From the NCBI RefSeq assembly GCF_029846115.1, contig NZ_JARVZZ010000001.1, positions 1,550,001-1,614,000 on the forward strand: DNA of 64,000 nt, written 5' to 3'. A program made the position numbers and the translations under genes. The notes below the pieces were generated by a model. It had not been told where the DNA came from, ran no database searches, and saw only the letters and a program-made list of their open reading frames with translations. Numbering within the stretch: position 1 is the stretch's first letter; the number at the start of each line of letters is the position of its first letter. The DNA comes from Serratia marcescens (GTDB lineage Bacteria; Pseudomonadota; Gammaproteobacteria; Enterobacterales; Enterobacteriaceae). This document shows, in pieces, positions 54,892 through 63,396 of the stretch.

Positions 54892-56277
54892 GTGGCAAAA
54901 GCGGCAAAACGGGCATTTGTGTGCAATGAGTGCGGGGCGGACTATCCGCGTTGGCAGGGGCAGTGCAGCGCCTGCCATGCCTGGAACACCATCACGGAAG
55001 TGCGTTTGGCCGCGTCGCCCGCAGCGGCGCGCAACGATCGCCTCAGCGGCTATGCCGGTGACGCCGGCGTCAGCAAGGTACAGAAGCTGTCGGAAATCAG
55101 CCTTGAGGCGCTGCCGCGCTTCACCACCGGCTTTCTCGAGTTCGACCGCGTGCTGGGCGGCGGCGTGGTGCCCGGCAGCGCCATTCTGATCGGCGGTAAC
55201 CCCGGCGCCGGCAAGAGCACCCTGTTGCTGCAGGTGCTGTGCAAACTGTCCGAACAGATGAAAACCCTGTACGTCACCGGCGAGGAGTCGCTGCAGCAGG
55301 TGGCGATGCGCGCTCACCGTCTGGGGCTGCCGACCGGCGGCCTGAACATGCTGTCGGAAACCAGCATCGAGCAGATCTGCCTGATCGCCGAGCAGGAGCA
55401 GCCAAAGCTGATGGTGATCGACTCGATTCAGGTGATGCACATGGCGGACATTCAGTCTTCGCCGGGCAGCGTGGCGCAGGTGCGGGAAACCGCCGCCTAT
55501 CTGACGCGCTTCGCCAAGACGCGCGGCGTGGCGATCGTCATGGTCGGCCACGTCACCAAAGACGGCTCGCTGGCCGGGCCAAAAGTGCTGGAACACTGCA
55601 TCGACTGTTCGGTACTGCTGGACGGCGACGCCGATTCCCGCTTCCGCACCCTGCGCAGCCACAAGAACCGCTTCGGCGCGGTCAACGAGCTGGGGGTGTT
55701 TGCCATGACCGAACAGGGGCTGCGCGAAGTCAGCAACCCTTCGGCAATCTTCCTCAGCCGCGGCGATGAAGTCACTTCCGGCAGCTCGGTGATGGTGGTG
55801 TGGGAAGGCACCCGGCCGCTGCTGGTGGAGATCCAGGCGCTGGTGGATCACTCGATGATGTCCAACCCGCGCCGCGTGGCGGTAGGCCTGGAGCAGAACC
55901 GGTTGGCGATCCTGCTGGCGGTGCTGCACCGCCACGGCGGGCTGCAGATGTCGGATCAGGACGTGTTCGTCAACGTGGTCGGCGGGGTGAAGGTCAGTGA
56001 AACCAGCGCCGATCTGGCGCTGCTGATGTCGCTGGTCTCGAGCCTGCGCGATCGGCCGCTGCCAAACGATCTGGTGGTGTTCGGCGAAGTGGGGCTGGCG
56101 GGAGAAATCCGTCCGGTGCCGAGCGGCCAGGAGCGCATCTCCGAAGCGGCCAAGCACGGCTTCAAGCGCGCCATCGTGCCGCACGGCAATATGCCGAAGA
56201 AGCCGCCGGCCAACATGCAGGTGTTCGGGGTCAAGAAGCTGGCGGACGCGCTCGACGTGCTGGAAGAGTTTTATTAA
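54892..56277 (+). CDS. radA: DNA repair protein RadA
   Basis: A 461-residue RecA-like helicase for branch migration in recombination. The N-terminal zinc finger has four cysteines (CNECGADYPRWQGQCSAC, at 11, 14, 25 and 28). Walker A is GGNPGAGKST at about 98-107, the KNRFG motif that marks RadA is present, and a Lon-protease-like C-terminal domain follows. It starts with GTG at 54892 after TGAGGTAAG. It is co-transcribed with serB by position. Confidence 0.95.
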   Translation: MAKAAKRAFVCNECGADYPRWQGQCSACHAWNTITEVRLAASPAAARNDRLSGYAGDAGVSKVQKLSEISLEALPRFTTGFLEFDRVLGGGVVPGSAILIGGNPGAGKSTLLLQVLCKLSEQMKTLYVTGEESLQQVAMRAHRLGLPTGGLNMLSETSIEQICLIAEQEQPKLMVIDSIQVMHMADIQSSPGSVAQVRETAAYLTRFAKTRGVAIVMVGHVTKDGSLAGPKVLEHCIDCSVLLDGDADSRFRTLRSHKNRFGAVNELGVFAMTEQGLREVSNPSAIFLSRGDEVTSGSSVMVVWEGTRPLLVEIQALVDHSMMSNPRRVAVGLEQNRLAILLAVLHRHGGLQMSDQDVFVNVVGGVKVSETSADLALLMSLVSSLRDRPLPNDLVVFGEVGLAGEIRPVPSGQERISEAAKHGFKRAIVPHGNMPKKPPANMQVFGVKKLADALDVLEEFY

Positions 56278-56308
56278 TGTCGCCGACGGCGAGAAAGATA
56301 TGCTATTT

Positions 56309-56326
56309 TGTTTAGCATACTAAACG
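56309..56326 (+). promoter_or_regulatory. NadR-type box before nadR
   Basis: TGTTTAGCATACTAAACG matches the NadR operator TGTTTA-N6-TAAACA at all but the last base. It overlaps the ribosome site ACGGAGG of nadR itself, suggesting autoregulation. Confidence 0.65.
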
Positions 56327-56335
56327 GAGGTGGCC

Positions 56336-57610
56336 ATGCCGCAATTTGATTACCTGAAGACGTCCATTAAGCAAAAGGGCTGTACTTTGCAGCAGGTGGC
56401 GGATGCCAGCGGCATGACCAAGGGCTATCTGAGCCAGCTGTTGAACGACAAGATCAAAAGTCCGAGCGCGCAAAAGCTCGAAGCGCTGCACCGTTTTCTC
56501 GGGCTGGAGTTCCCGCGTAAAGAGGTTAAAGTCGGCGTGGTGTTTGGTAAATTTTACCCGCTGCACACCGGCCACATCTACCTGATCCAGCGCGCCTGCA
56601 GCCAGGTGGACGAACTGCACGTTATCTTGTGCCACGACGAGCCACGCGACCGCGAGCTGTTCGAGAACAGTTCGATGTCGCAACAGCCAACGGTCAGCGA
56701 TCGCCTGCGCTGGCTGCTGCAGACCTTCAAGTACCAGAAAAACATCCATATCCACTCGTTCGACGAGCAGGGGATCGAGCCCTATCCGCACGGGTGGAAC
56801 GTGTGGAGTGACGGCATGAAGGCCTTTATGGAACAGAAGGGCATCGTGCCGAGCTTCATCTATTCCAGCGAAGCGCAGGATGCGCCGCGCTACCGCGAGC
56901 ATCTGGGCATCGAAACCATCTTGGTCGATCCCGAGCGTTCGTTCATGAACATCAGCGGCAATCAGATCCGCCAGGATCCGTTCCGCTATTGGGACTACAT
57001 CCCGACCGAGGTGAAGCCGTTCTTCGTGCGCACCGTGGCGATCCTCGGCGGCGAGTCGAGCGGCAAGTCGACGCTGGTCAACAAGCTGGCCAACATCTTC
57101 AACACCACCAGCGCCTGGGAATATGGCCGCGATTACGTGTTTTCGCACCTGGGCGGCGACGAGATGGCACTGCAGTACTCCGACTACGACAAAATTGCCC
57201 TGGGGCAGGCGCAATACGTGGATTTCGCGGTCAAGTACGCCAACAAGGTGGCGTTTATCGATACCGATTTCGTCACCACCCAGGCGTTTTGCAAAAAGTA
57301 CGAGGGGCGTGAGCATCCCTTCGTGCAGGCGCTGATCGACGAATACCGTTTCGATCTGGTGATCCTGCTGGAAAACAACACGCCGTGGGTGGCGGACGGC
57401 CTGCGCAGCCTCGGCAGCACCGCCGATCGCCTGGCGTTCCAGCACCTGCTGGAGGAGATGTTGCGCGCCAACAACATCGAGTATGTGCACGTTGAGTCCA
57501 GCGATTACGAAGAGCGTTTCCTGCGCTGCGTCGAGCTGGTGCAGCAGCTGCTGGCGGCGGACGCCGGCCGGTTGGCGAATGCGCCCGCCCATCGCCACGC
57601 CGCAGGCTGA
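56336..57610 (+). CDS. nadR: NAD regulator, NMN adenylyltransferase and ribosylnicotinamide kinase
   Basis: A 424-residue trifunctional protein: an N-terminal helix-turn-helix (TLQQVADASGMTKGYLSQLL at about 17-36) that represses NAD genes, a nucleotidyltransferase domain (GKFYPLHTGHIYLIQRA), and a C-terminal ribosylnicotinamide kinase with Walker A GGESSGKST. It closely follows E. coli NadR until about residue 400, then has an alanine/histidine-rich tail. The start at 56336 follows ACGGAGGTGGCC. radA ends 58 bases upstream. Confidence 0.95.
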   Translation: MPQFDYLKTSIKQKGCTLQQVADASGMTKGYLSQLLNDKIKSPSAQKLEALHRFLGLEFPRKEVKVGVVFGKFYPLHTGHIYLIQRACSQVDELHVILCHDEPRDRELFENSSMSQQPTVSDRLRWLLQTFKYQKNIHIHSFDEQGIEPYPHGWNVWSDGMKAFMEQKGIVPSFIYSSEAQDAPRYREHLGIETILVDPERSFMNISGNQIRQDPFRYWDYIPTEVKPFFVRTVAILGGESSGKSTLVNKLANIFNTTSAWEYGRDYVFSHLGGDEMALQYSDYDKIALGQAQYVDFAVKYANKVAFIDTDFVTTQAFCKKYEGREHPFVQALIDEYRFDLVILLENNTPWVADGLRSLGSTADRLAFQHLLEEMLRANNIEYVHVESSDYEERFLRCVELVQQLLAADAGRLANAPAHRHAAG

Positions 57611-57673
57611 GAAAATTAGCGGAATGTGCGGTCGCGGCGGCAGAAACGCCTCTCGGACGCATATTTAACGGCT

Positions 57674-57690
57674 TGTTTAAACATGGTTCA
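57674..57690 (+). promoter_or_regulatory. PhoP-box-like direct repeat before the GT39 gene
   Basis: TGTTTA-N5-GGTTCA is an 11-base-period direct repeat that agrees with the PhoP box (T/G)GTTTA-N5-(T/G)GTTTA at all but one position. It lies 53 bases before the start codon, with candidate -10 hexamers TAGGTT (57703) and TAAGAT (57708). Confidence 0.45.
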
Positions 57691-57742
57691 TTCGACAGCG
57701 ACTAGGTTAAGATTTTCTTTACAATAACGCTTAGAAGAAGAC

Positions 57743-59176
57743 ATGTCTTATCGCTTACTCGCTCTCTGGTTAGTCTGCTATGCCGCAGCCTGGACGCTGC
57801 TGACTGTTCATCTCGATCCTACCCTGCCTTACGACGCCGTCGAGGCGCTCAACTGGGGCCTCAACGGCGAGTGGGGCTCACCGAAAAATCCTTGGCTGGT
57901 CGGTGCGGCGATGCAGCCGGCGATCTGGCTATCGTGGCTGCCGCTGAACCTGTACTGGTATGGCGGGCACTTTATCGCCATCGCCATCGGCATGTTGGGC
58001 GTCTGGCTATTGGCGCGCCGCCTGAGCGGCAGCACCTCGCTGGCCTGGATGGCGCTGCTGACGCTCAATCTGTCCGGCATCATCAATTTCGACATCATTC
58101 CCTACAACGATAACTACCTGTTGGTGATGCTGTGGCCGTGGATGGCGTTGTTTTTCCACCTGGCTATCTCGCGTTCGGCCAACTGGTGGCCGGTTTTCGC
58201 AGTGGTGGCCGGTCTGGCGATGATGGCGAAATACTCGACCTTCGCCTTCGTCTATTTCGCGGCGCTGTCGACGCTGTTCGTACCGCAGCTTCGCCGCTGC
58301 TATCGCCAGCCGCAGTTCTATCTGGCGGTGGCGATCTGGTTGGCGCTGGTGCTGCCGAACCTGTTTTGGCTGTGGAACCACGACTTCGCCGCCTTCAAGT
58401 GGGTGGATTCGCAGATCAAGATGCAGCTCAACCTCGATATGCTGCAGTCGCTGTTGCTGGTGTTCTATCCGTCGCTGGCGCTGTGGGTGATCCTGCGGCG
58501 CAGCGGGGCGGTGCTGGCCTGGCCAGCGGCGTTGCCGATGCGGGTACTGCTGTGGGTCTACCTGTTGCCGCTCGGCATCATCACCTTCTGGTTCTCCTTC
58601 AACGTCGGCGGCCGGCTGACCGAATGGCTGCAGCCGTTCTTCATGCTGGCGCCTGCGCTGCTGGTCGGCTGCGTACGTCAGCCGCCGGTGCGTTCACTGC
58701 GTGCGGCGACCATTGGGCTGATGTGCGCGGCGCTGGCGGTCTATCTGGGGTATGCCGCGGTGATGCTGGGCAACGTGCGCAACGCCGGCCAGAAAATGGT
58801 GGGTATCAAGGCGTTCAGCGCCGGGGTGGAACGGCAGTGGCAGGAACGGTATGGTGTCAACCTGCGCTACGTCGGCGGGGAATACCTGTCGCAGTGGATG
58901 ACGGTGTACGCCGCTTCCCGGCCGCAGACCATTACGCGCTGGTCCAATCATACGCGACCGAATATTTACAACGTCAACATCAGCTATTCGCAGATTGCGC
59001 AGCACGGCGTCGCCCTGTTCGGGCGGTTGGGTGAAGACTGCGCGCACAGCGACTTCGGCGGTGAGTTGGCCCACTGGCCGAAACTGCGCCTCGATTGGCA
59101 GCAGACGCTGACGTTCCGCGCCGATCCGCATGCCGATGAGCAGACGCTGTGCGTCGGCTTCGTTCGTCCGCAGTAA
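57743..59176 (+). CDS. Membrane glycosyltransferase, GT39/PMT-like
   Basis: A 477-residue integral membrane protein with 11 or more hydrophobic helices and the GT-C layout: an acidic motif in the first periplasmic loop (DPTLPYDAVEALNW) and a soluble C-terminal part of about 110 residues. Proteins of this kind (ArnT and relatives) move sugars from undecaprenyl carriers to lipid A or other envelope targets. The substrate here is not known. GCTTAGAAGAAGAC precedes the ATG. A PhoP-like box upstream would suit an envelope-modifying enzyme. Confidence 0.8.
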   Translation: MSYRLLALWLVCYAAAWTLLTVHLDPTLPYDAVEALNWGLNGEWGSPKNPWLVGAAMQPAIWLSWLPLNLYWYGGHFIAIAIGMLGVWLLARRLSGSTSLAWMALLTLNLSGIINFDIIPYNDNYLLVMLWPWMALFFHLAISRSANWWPVFAVVAGLAMMAKYSTFAFVYFAALSTLFVPQLRRCYRQPQFYLAVAIWLALVLPNLFWLWNHDFAAFKWVDSQIKMQLNLDMLQSLLLVFYPSLALWVILRRSGAVLAWPAALPMRVLLWVYLLPLGIITFWFSFNVGGRLTEWLQPFFMLAPALLVGCVRQPPVRSLRAATIGLMCAALAVYLGYAAVMLGNVRNAGQKMVGIKAFSAGVERQWQERYGVNLRYVGGEYLSQWMTVYAASRPQTITRWSNHTRPNIYNVNISYSQIAQHGVALFGRLGEDCAHSDFGGELAHWPKLRLDWQQTLTFRADPHADEQTLCVGFVRPQ

Positions 59177-59207
59177 CGGCGGCGCAGGGCACCGCCGCGA
59201 TTCAGGC

Positions 59208-60209
59208 TTAGTAAGCGATAACCAGCTTGCCTTGCATATGGCCGCCGAGCAGCTGTTGATGCGCGGCGGTCAGCGTTTCTACCGTCAGCCCGTGCAGGGT
59301 TTCGCTCAGCGTGGTGCTCAGCTTGCCCTCGTCCAGCAACTGCGCCACCTGCTGCAGGATCTGGCCCTGCTGCGCGATGTCCGGGGTGGTGAACATGCTG
59401 CGGGTGAACATGAATTCCCAGTGCAGCGCGGCGCTTTTCAGCTTCAGCGCGTTTTGATCCAACGGCTGCGCGTTCTCGACGATGGTGCAGATATGGCCCA
59501 GCGGCGCGACCAGCTCGGCCATCGCCGGCCAGTGGCCGTCGGTATCGTTCAGGCACAGGATGTAATCCACCTGCTCGATGCCGTGCTGCGCCAGGTTGCC
59601 CTTCAGATCGCGGTAGTCCACCACCAGATCGGCGCCGCGTTCACGGCACCAGGCGGCGGATTCCGGCCGTGAGGCGGTGGCGATCACTTTCACCTTGCTG
59701 CGCAATGCGGCCAGCGGAATGGCCAGCGAGCCGACCCCGCCGGCGCCGCCGATGATCAGCAGCGTCTTGTGCTCCGGCGCATCCTGAATGTTCAGGTGTT
59801 CGAACAGCGCCTCCCAGGCGGTGAGGGCGGTGAGCGGCAGGGCGGCGGACTCGGCCCAGTTCAGGCTGCGCGGTTTGTGCGCGGCGATGCGTGAGTCGAT
59901 CAACTGGTGGCTGCTGTTGCTGCCGGGGCGGGTGATATCGCCGGCGTACCACACTTCATCGCCGGGCTTGAAGCCGCTGACGCTGCTGCCTACGCCCACC
60001 ACGACGCCGCTGGCGTCCCAGCCGAGGATGCGCGGCTGTTGCAGACCGCTCTTTTGCAGACCCGCGTGTACTTTGGTATCCACCGGGTTAACCGACGCCG
60101 CTTTCACTTCCACCAGCAGATCGTACTGGCCGGGAACCGGCATTTCCGGTGAGATTTCGATGAAATCTGCGGGGTTCTGCGGGTCTACGGCAATGGCTTT
60201 TATCGACAT
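59208..60209 (-). CDS. Zinc-type alcohol dehydrogenase family reductase (ZADH)
   Basis: A 333-residue medium-chain dehydrogenase/reductase of the quinone-reductase-like branch without the structural zinc. GWDASGVVVGVGSSVSGFKPGDEVWYAG marks the catalytic domain and LIIGGAGGVGSLAIPLAAL the nucleotide fold. The start at 60209 follows AAAGGAG. It is divergent from a LysR gene, probably its regulator. The substrate is unknown. Confidence 0.87.
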   Translation of the reverse strand: MSIKAIAVDPQNPADFIEISPEMPVPGQYDLLVEVKAASVNPVDTKVHAGLQKSGLQQPRILGWDASGVVVGVGSSVSGFKPGDEVWYAGDITRPGSNSSHQLIDSRIAAHKPRSLNWAESAALPLTALTAWEALFEHLNIQDAPEHKTLLIIGGAGGVGSLAIPLAALRSKVKVIATASRPESAAWCRERGADLVVDYRDLKGNLAQHGIEQVDYILCLNDTDGHWPAMAELVAPLGHICTIVENAQPLDQNALKLKSAALHWEFMFTRSMFTTPDIAQQGQILQQVAQLLDEGKLSTTLSETLHGLTVETLTAAHQQLLGGHMQGKLVIAY

Positions 60210-60306
60210 GATTGTACTCCTTTCAAATGATGCCCCCAGTGTAGACCCGCGGCAGAGGGGTGATAAGATGGACAATATCTAACTGAGTGTTCGTTTAAGG
60301 TGAACA

Positions 60307-61218
60307 ATGGAATTCAAACAGCTGCAGGATATGGCGCTGTTCGCGCTGGTGGCGGAGTGCGGCAGCTTTACCGCCGCCGCGCAGCGCGTCGGGCTGCCGA
60401 AATCCAGCGTCAGCCAGCGCATCAGCCAGCTCGAACAGACGCTGGGGCTGCGCTTGCTCAATCGCACCACGCGCCAGCTGAACCTGACTTTCGCCGGTGA
60501 GCGTTATCTGGAACATTGTCAGGCGATGATGTCTGCCGCTGAACGCGCCGATCTGGCGCTGCAGCGGCTGCGCGATAACCCGAGCGGCCGCCTGCGCATC
60601 TCGACGCCCGCCGGGTTGGGGGCGACCCTGGTGGCGCGGCTGGCGGCGGATTTTCAGCGCCAGTATCCGGACGTTTCGCTGGAGGTGTCGGTGTCCGATG
60701 CCATGGTGGATCTGGTACAGGAAGGCTTCGACGCCGCGTTGCGCACCGGCAAGCCGCAGGATTCTTCGCTGATCGGTCGCCGTCTCGGGTATGCGCCGCG
60801 CTATCTGTTGGCGGCGCCGTCCTATCTGGCGCAGCATCCGCCGATCGAACACCCGCAGCAGCTGCAGCAGCATCGCTGTATCGCTCACCGCGCCTGGACG
60901 GCCTGGAACCTGCGCTGCGGCGACGATTACTACCGTTGGCAACTGCCGCTGGCGCACACCACCGACAACCTGCTGTATGCGCGTGAATGCGCTATCGCCG
61001 GTGCGGGGATCACGCTGTTGCCGGCGTTTCTCAGCCGCGAGGTGGTGGCGCAGAAGCTGTTGGTGGAAGTCTTGCCGGCATGGCGCGCGGAGGGCAACGA
61101 ACTGTATCTGGTCTACCCGAGCCGCAAGCTGAATTCCCCGGCGCTGGCCTGCTTCATCGATGTGGTGCTTCAGCACCCGGCGTTTGACGACTACGCGCGC
61201 GAGCTGGCGCGGGAGTGA
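60307..61218 (+). CDS. LysR-family regulator
   Basis: A 303-residue regulator with helix-turn-helix SFTAAAQRVGLPKSSVSQRI at about 20-39 and a CrgA-like effector domain. It is divergent from the ZADH gene over 97 bases, where the two promoters must overlap. AAGGTGAACA precedes the ATG. Confidence 0.89.
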   Translation: MEFKQLQDMALFALVAECGSFTAAAQRVGLPKSSVSQRISQLEQTLGLRLLNRTTRQLNLTFAGERYLEHCQAMMSAAERADLALQRLRDNPSGRLRISTPAGLGATLVARLAADFQRQYPDVSLEVSVSDAMVDLVQEGFDAALRTGKPQDSSLIGRRLGYAPRYLLAAPSYLAQHPPIEHPQQLQQHRCIAHRAWTAWNLRCGDDYYRWQLPLAHTTDNLLYARECAIAGAGITLLPAFLSREVVAQKLLVEVLPAWRAEGNELYLVYPSRKLNSPALACFIDVVLQHPAFDDYARELARE

Positions 61219-61243
61219 CTGCCGGGAGCGTCGCCTTCCCGGA

Positions 61244-62251
61244 TCAGGCGGAGCACCTCGCCACCTGGACGATGCGCTTCCCTATATTCTCGCCCGCCAG
61301 CAGGCCGACCAGCGCAGCGGGCAACAGCTCAAAACCGGTGATCAGATCTTCGATGACCACTAATTTTTCCTCGGCGACCCAGGCCGTGAGCGCCGCCAGT
61401 CCCTGTTCTTGGCGCTGAAGGAAATCGGCCAACAGGAACCCCTGCATCGTCAAACTGTTGACGATGAGCAAACCCGGGATCCCGGCAGGTGCTGCCGGCG
61501 GGGAGGCCGTATCGTACTGCGATACCGCGCCGCAGCAAACGATGCGCCCCTGTTTTGCCATGTGCGGCAGGCTGGTCGCCAAAATATCGCCGCCGACGTT
61601 GTCGAACAGCACATCGATGCCGTTGGGGCATGAGCGGCTCAGGGCGTCATGCAGATTTTCCGCCTTATAATCTATCGCCGCGTCGAACCCCAGCCTGTCC
61701 GTCAGCAGTGCCGTTTTGGCGGCGCCGCCGGCAATGCCCACCGTGCGGCAGCCGTGAAGCCGGGCGATTTGTCCGGCGAACATGCCTACCGCCCCCGCAG
61801 CGGCGGATACGACGACGGTTTCACCGGCCTTGGGGCGTCCGCATTCCAGCAGGCCGAAGTAAGCGGTGAGTCCGGGCACGCCGTAAACGCTGAGCAAATG
61901 CGTATGCGGAACGATGTTCGGCTGTTTGAGCGCCTCAGCCGCCGGTAGGGCCGTGAAAGTTTGCCAGCCGGTTTCTGCCAACACTAAATCGCCGGCGGCC
62001 AGCAGGGGAGAGCGCGATTCGACAACTTCGGCCAGCGCGGTCGCGGCCATGATGTCTCCCACCTGCAATCCGGAACGATAGGTGACGCCCTGCATCCAGG
62101 CTCTGCTGGCCGCATCCAGTGGTACGTACAGCGTGCGCAACAGAACCTCTTCAGGGCCGGGGATCGGCATGGGCGCCTCACGAGTCTGAAAACAATCGAC
62201 GGTCAGTTTTCCTTGAGGGAGTTTGACGAGGATGATTTGGCGATTCTGCAT
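61244..62251 (-). CDS. NADP-dependent oxidoreductase, MDR/CurA-like
   Basis: A 335-residue medium-chain reductase of the leukotriene B4 dehydrogenase/CurA type that would reduce alpha,beta-unsaturated carbonyls. The characteristic GVPGLTAYFGLLECGRPKAG and VVSAAAGAVGMFAGQIARL are present. The start at 62251 follows AGGAG. It lies 14 bases behind the SDR gene on the same strand, so the two form an operon. Confidence 0.88.
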   Translation of the reverse strand: MQNRQIILVKLPQGKLTVDCFQTREAPMPIPGPEEVLLRTLYVPLDAASRAWMQGVTYRSGLQVGDIMAATALAEVVESRSPLLAAGDLVLAETGWQTFTALPAAEALKQPNIVPHTHLLSVYGVPGLTAYFGLLECGRPKAGETVVVSAAAGAVGMFAGQIARLHGCRTVGIAGGAAKTALLTDRLGFDAAIDYKAENLHDALSRSCPNGIDVLFDNVGGDILATSLPHMAKQGRIVCCGAVSQYDTASPPAAPAGIPGLLIVNSLTMQGFLLADFLQRQEQGLAALTAWVAEEKLVVIEDLITGFELLPAALVGLLAGENIGKRIVQVARCSA

Positions 62252-62265
62252 TGGTGGGCTCCTGT

Positions 62266-63234
62266 TTAAATCTTGCCGAAGGCATCGACACCGGTGAGTT
62301 GTGCCGACAGTTTCCACAGGCGTTGGGCCTGTTCAGGATCGACGGCGTAGCTTTTTACGCCGCTGAATGAAAAGCCCTCGTTATCGTTACGCCGGGCGAC
62401 ATCGCAATCTTCGCAATACAATCCGCCAAGGCCATTGAGTTGAGGTGATGTCGCCGCCCAAACCTGGGTTGCCGCTCCTTGTTGCGGGGTCTTCAGCATT
62501 TCCGGGTGGGCGGGTTTGCCGTTGGCGTCGATCCAGTCCAATGCGAACATCTCTTCCTGCGAGAGATAGCGCTGCAGTGGCGTTGGGATCATGCCGGGAT
62601 GCAGCGAGAAGGCGCGCACGCCTGCGTTTTTCCCCTGCTTGTCAAGCTGCAGGGCGAAGAGCGCGTTAGCGGTTTTCGATTGGCCATAGGCGAGCCACTT
62701 GTCATAGCCGCTGTGAAACTGGACGTCATTCCAGCGTATGGCGCTGGCATGGTGACCGGAAGATGAGATGACGACAACGCGGGCACCGCCCGCCAATGCC
62801 GGCCAGAGGTGGTTCACCAGCGCGTAATGCCCCAGGTGGTTGATCGCGAATTGTGCCTCCCAGCCTGGGCCGATACGGGTTTCAGGGCAGGCCATGATGC
62901 CGGCGCCGCAGATCAACATATCGAGGTGGACGCCGGTCGCCAGAAGTTGTTGCGTGAACTTTCTGATGTTGCTCTGATCGGCCAAATCAAGCTCATAAAT
63001 GTCGACGTTGCTGATACCGGCGATGGCCAGACGAGTGCGGGCGATGACGGGATCGCGGGCGGCGACGATCACCTGTGCTCCCGCCTGCATCAATGCGCGA
63101 GTCGTTTCCAATCCCAGGCCGGAATGACCGCCGGTTACCAGCGCCGTCATGCCGGCCAGTTGACGATCTTTGAGTACGTCGGCGGCGGTGGTGGTGGCGT
63201 TAAAGCTGGAATTGAGGGGCACTTGTCGGTTCAT
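62266..63234 (-). CDS. Short-chain dehydrogenase of the retinol-dehydrogenase-like type
   Basis: A 322-residue SDR with TGGHSGLG at about 34-41, NHLGHYALVNHL, and the YGQSKTANALF active site, the pattern of the large RDH/WWOX-like branch. The start at 63234 follows GCGAGGAA; the frame continues upstream into the intergenic region. It is the first gene of the SDR-MDR unit and is divergent from the AraC gene at the window end. The substrate is unknown. Confidence 0.87.
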   Translation of the reverse strand: MNRQVPLNSSFNATTTAADVLKDRQLAGMTALVTGGHSGLGLETTRALMQAGAQVIVAARDPVIARTRLAIAGISNVDIYELDLADQSNIRKFTQQLLATGVHLDMLICGAGIMACPETRIGPGWEAQFAINHLGHYALVNHLWPALAGGARVVVISSSGHHASAIRWNDVQFHSGYDKWLAYGQSKTANALFALQLDKQGKNAGVRAFSLHPGMIPTPLQRYLSQEEMFALDWIDANGKPAHPEMLKTPQQGAATQVWAATSPQLNGLGGLYCEDCDVARRNDNEGFSFSGVKSYAVDPEQAQRLWKLSAQLTGVDAFGKI

Positions 63235-63396
63235 TGGACGTTCCTCGCTGCGGTTGGCTGTGACACTGGGAGTGTAAGTCGGTGCTATCAGCGGCTGAAT
63301 GCAACAAAAACCTAATTTCTGTCGCCATCGTCCTAAAGCCTTTGGCTGGAGCATCGCACGGGCTATGCTCTTGAAAGGACCTTAGGGGGAGAGGGT

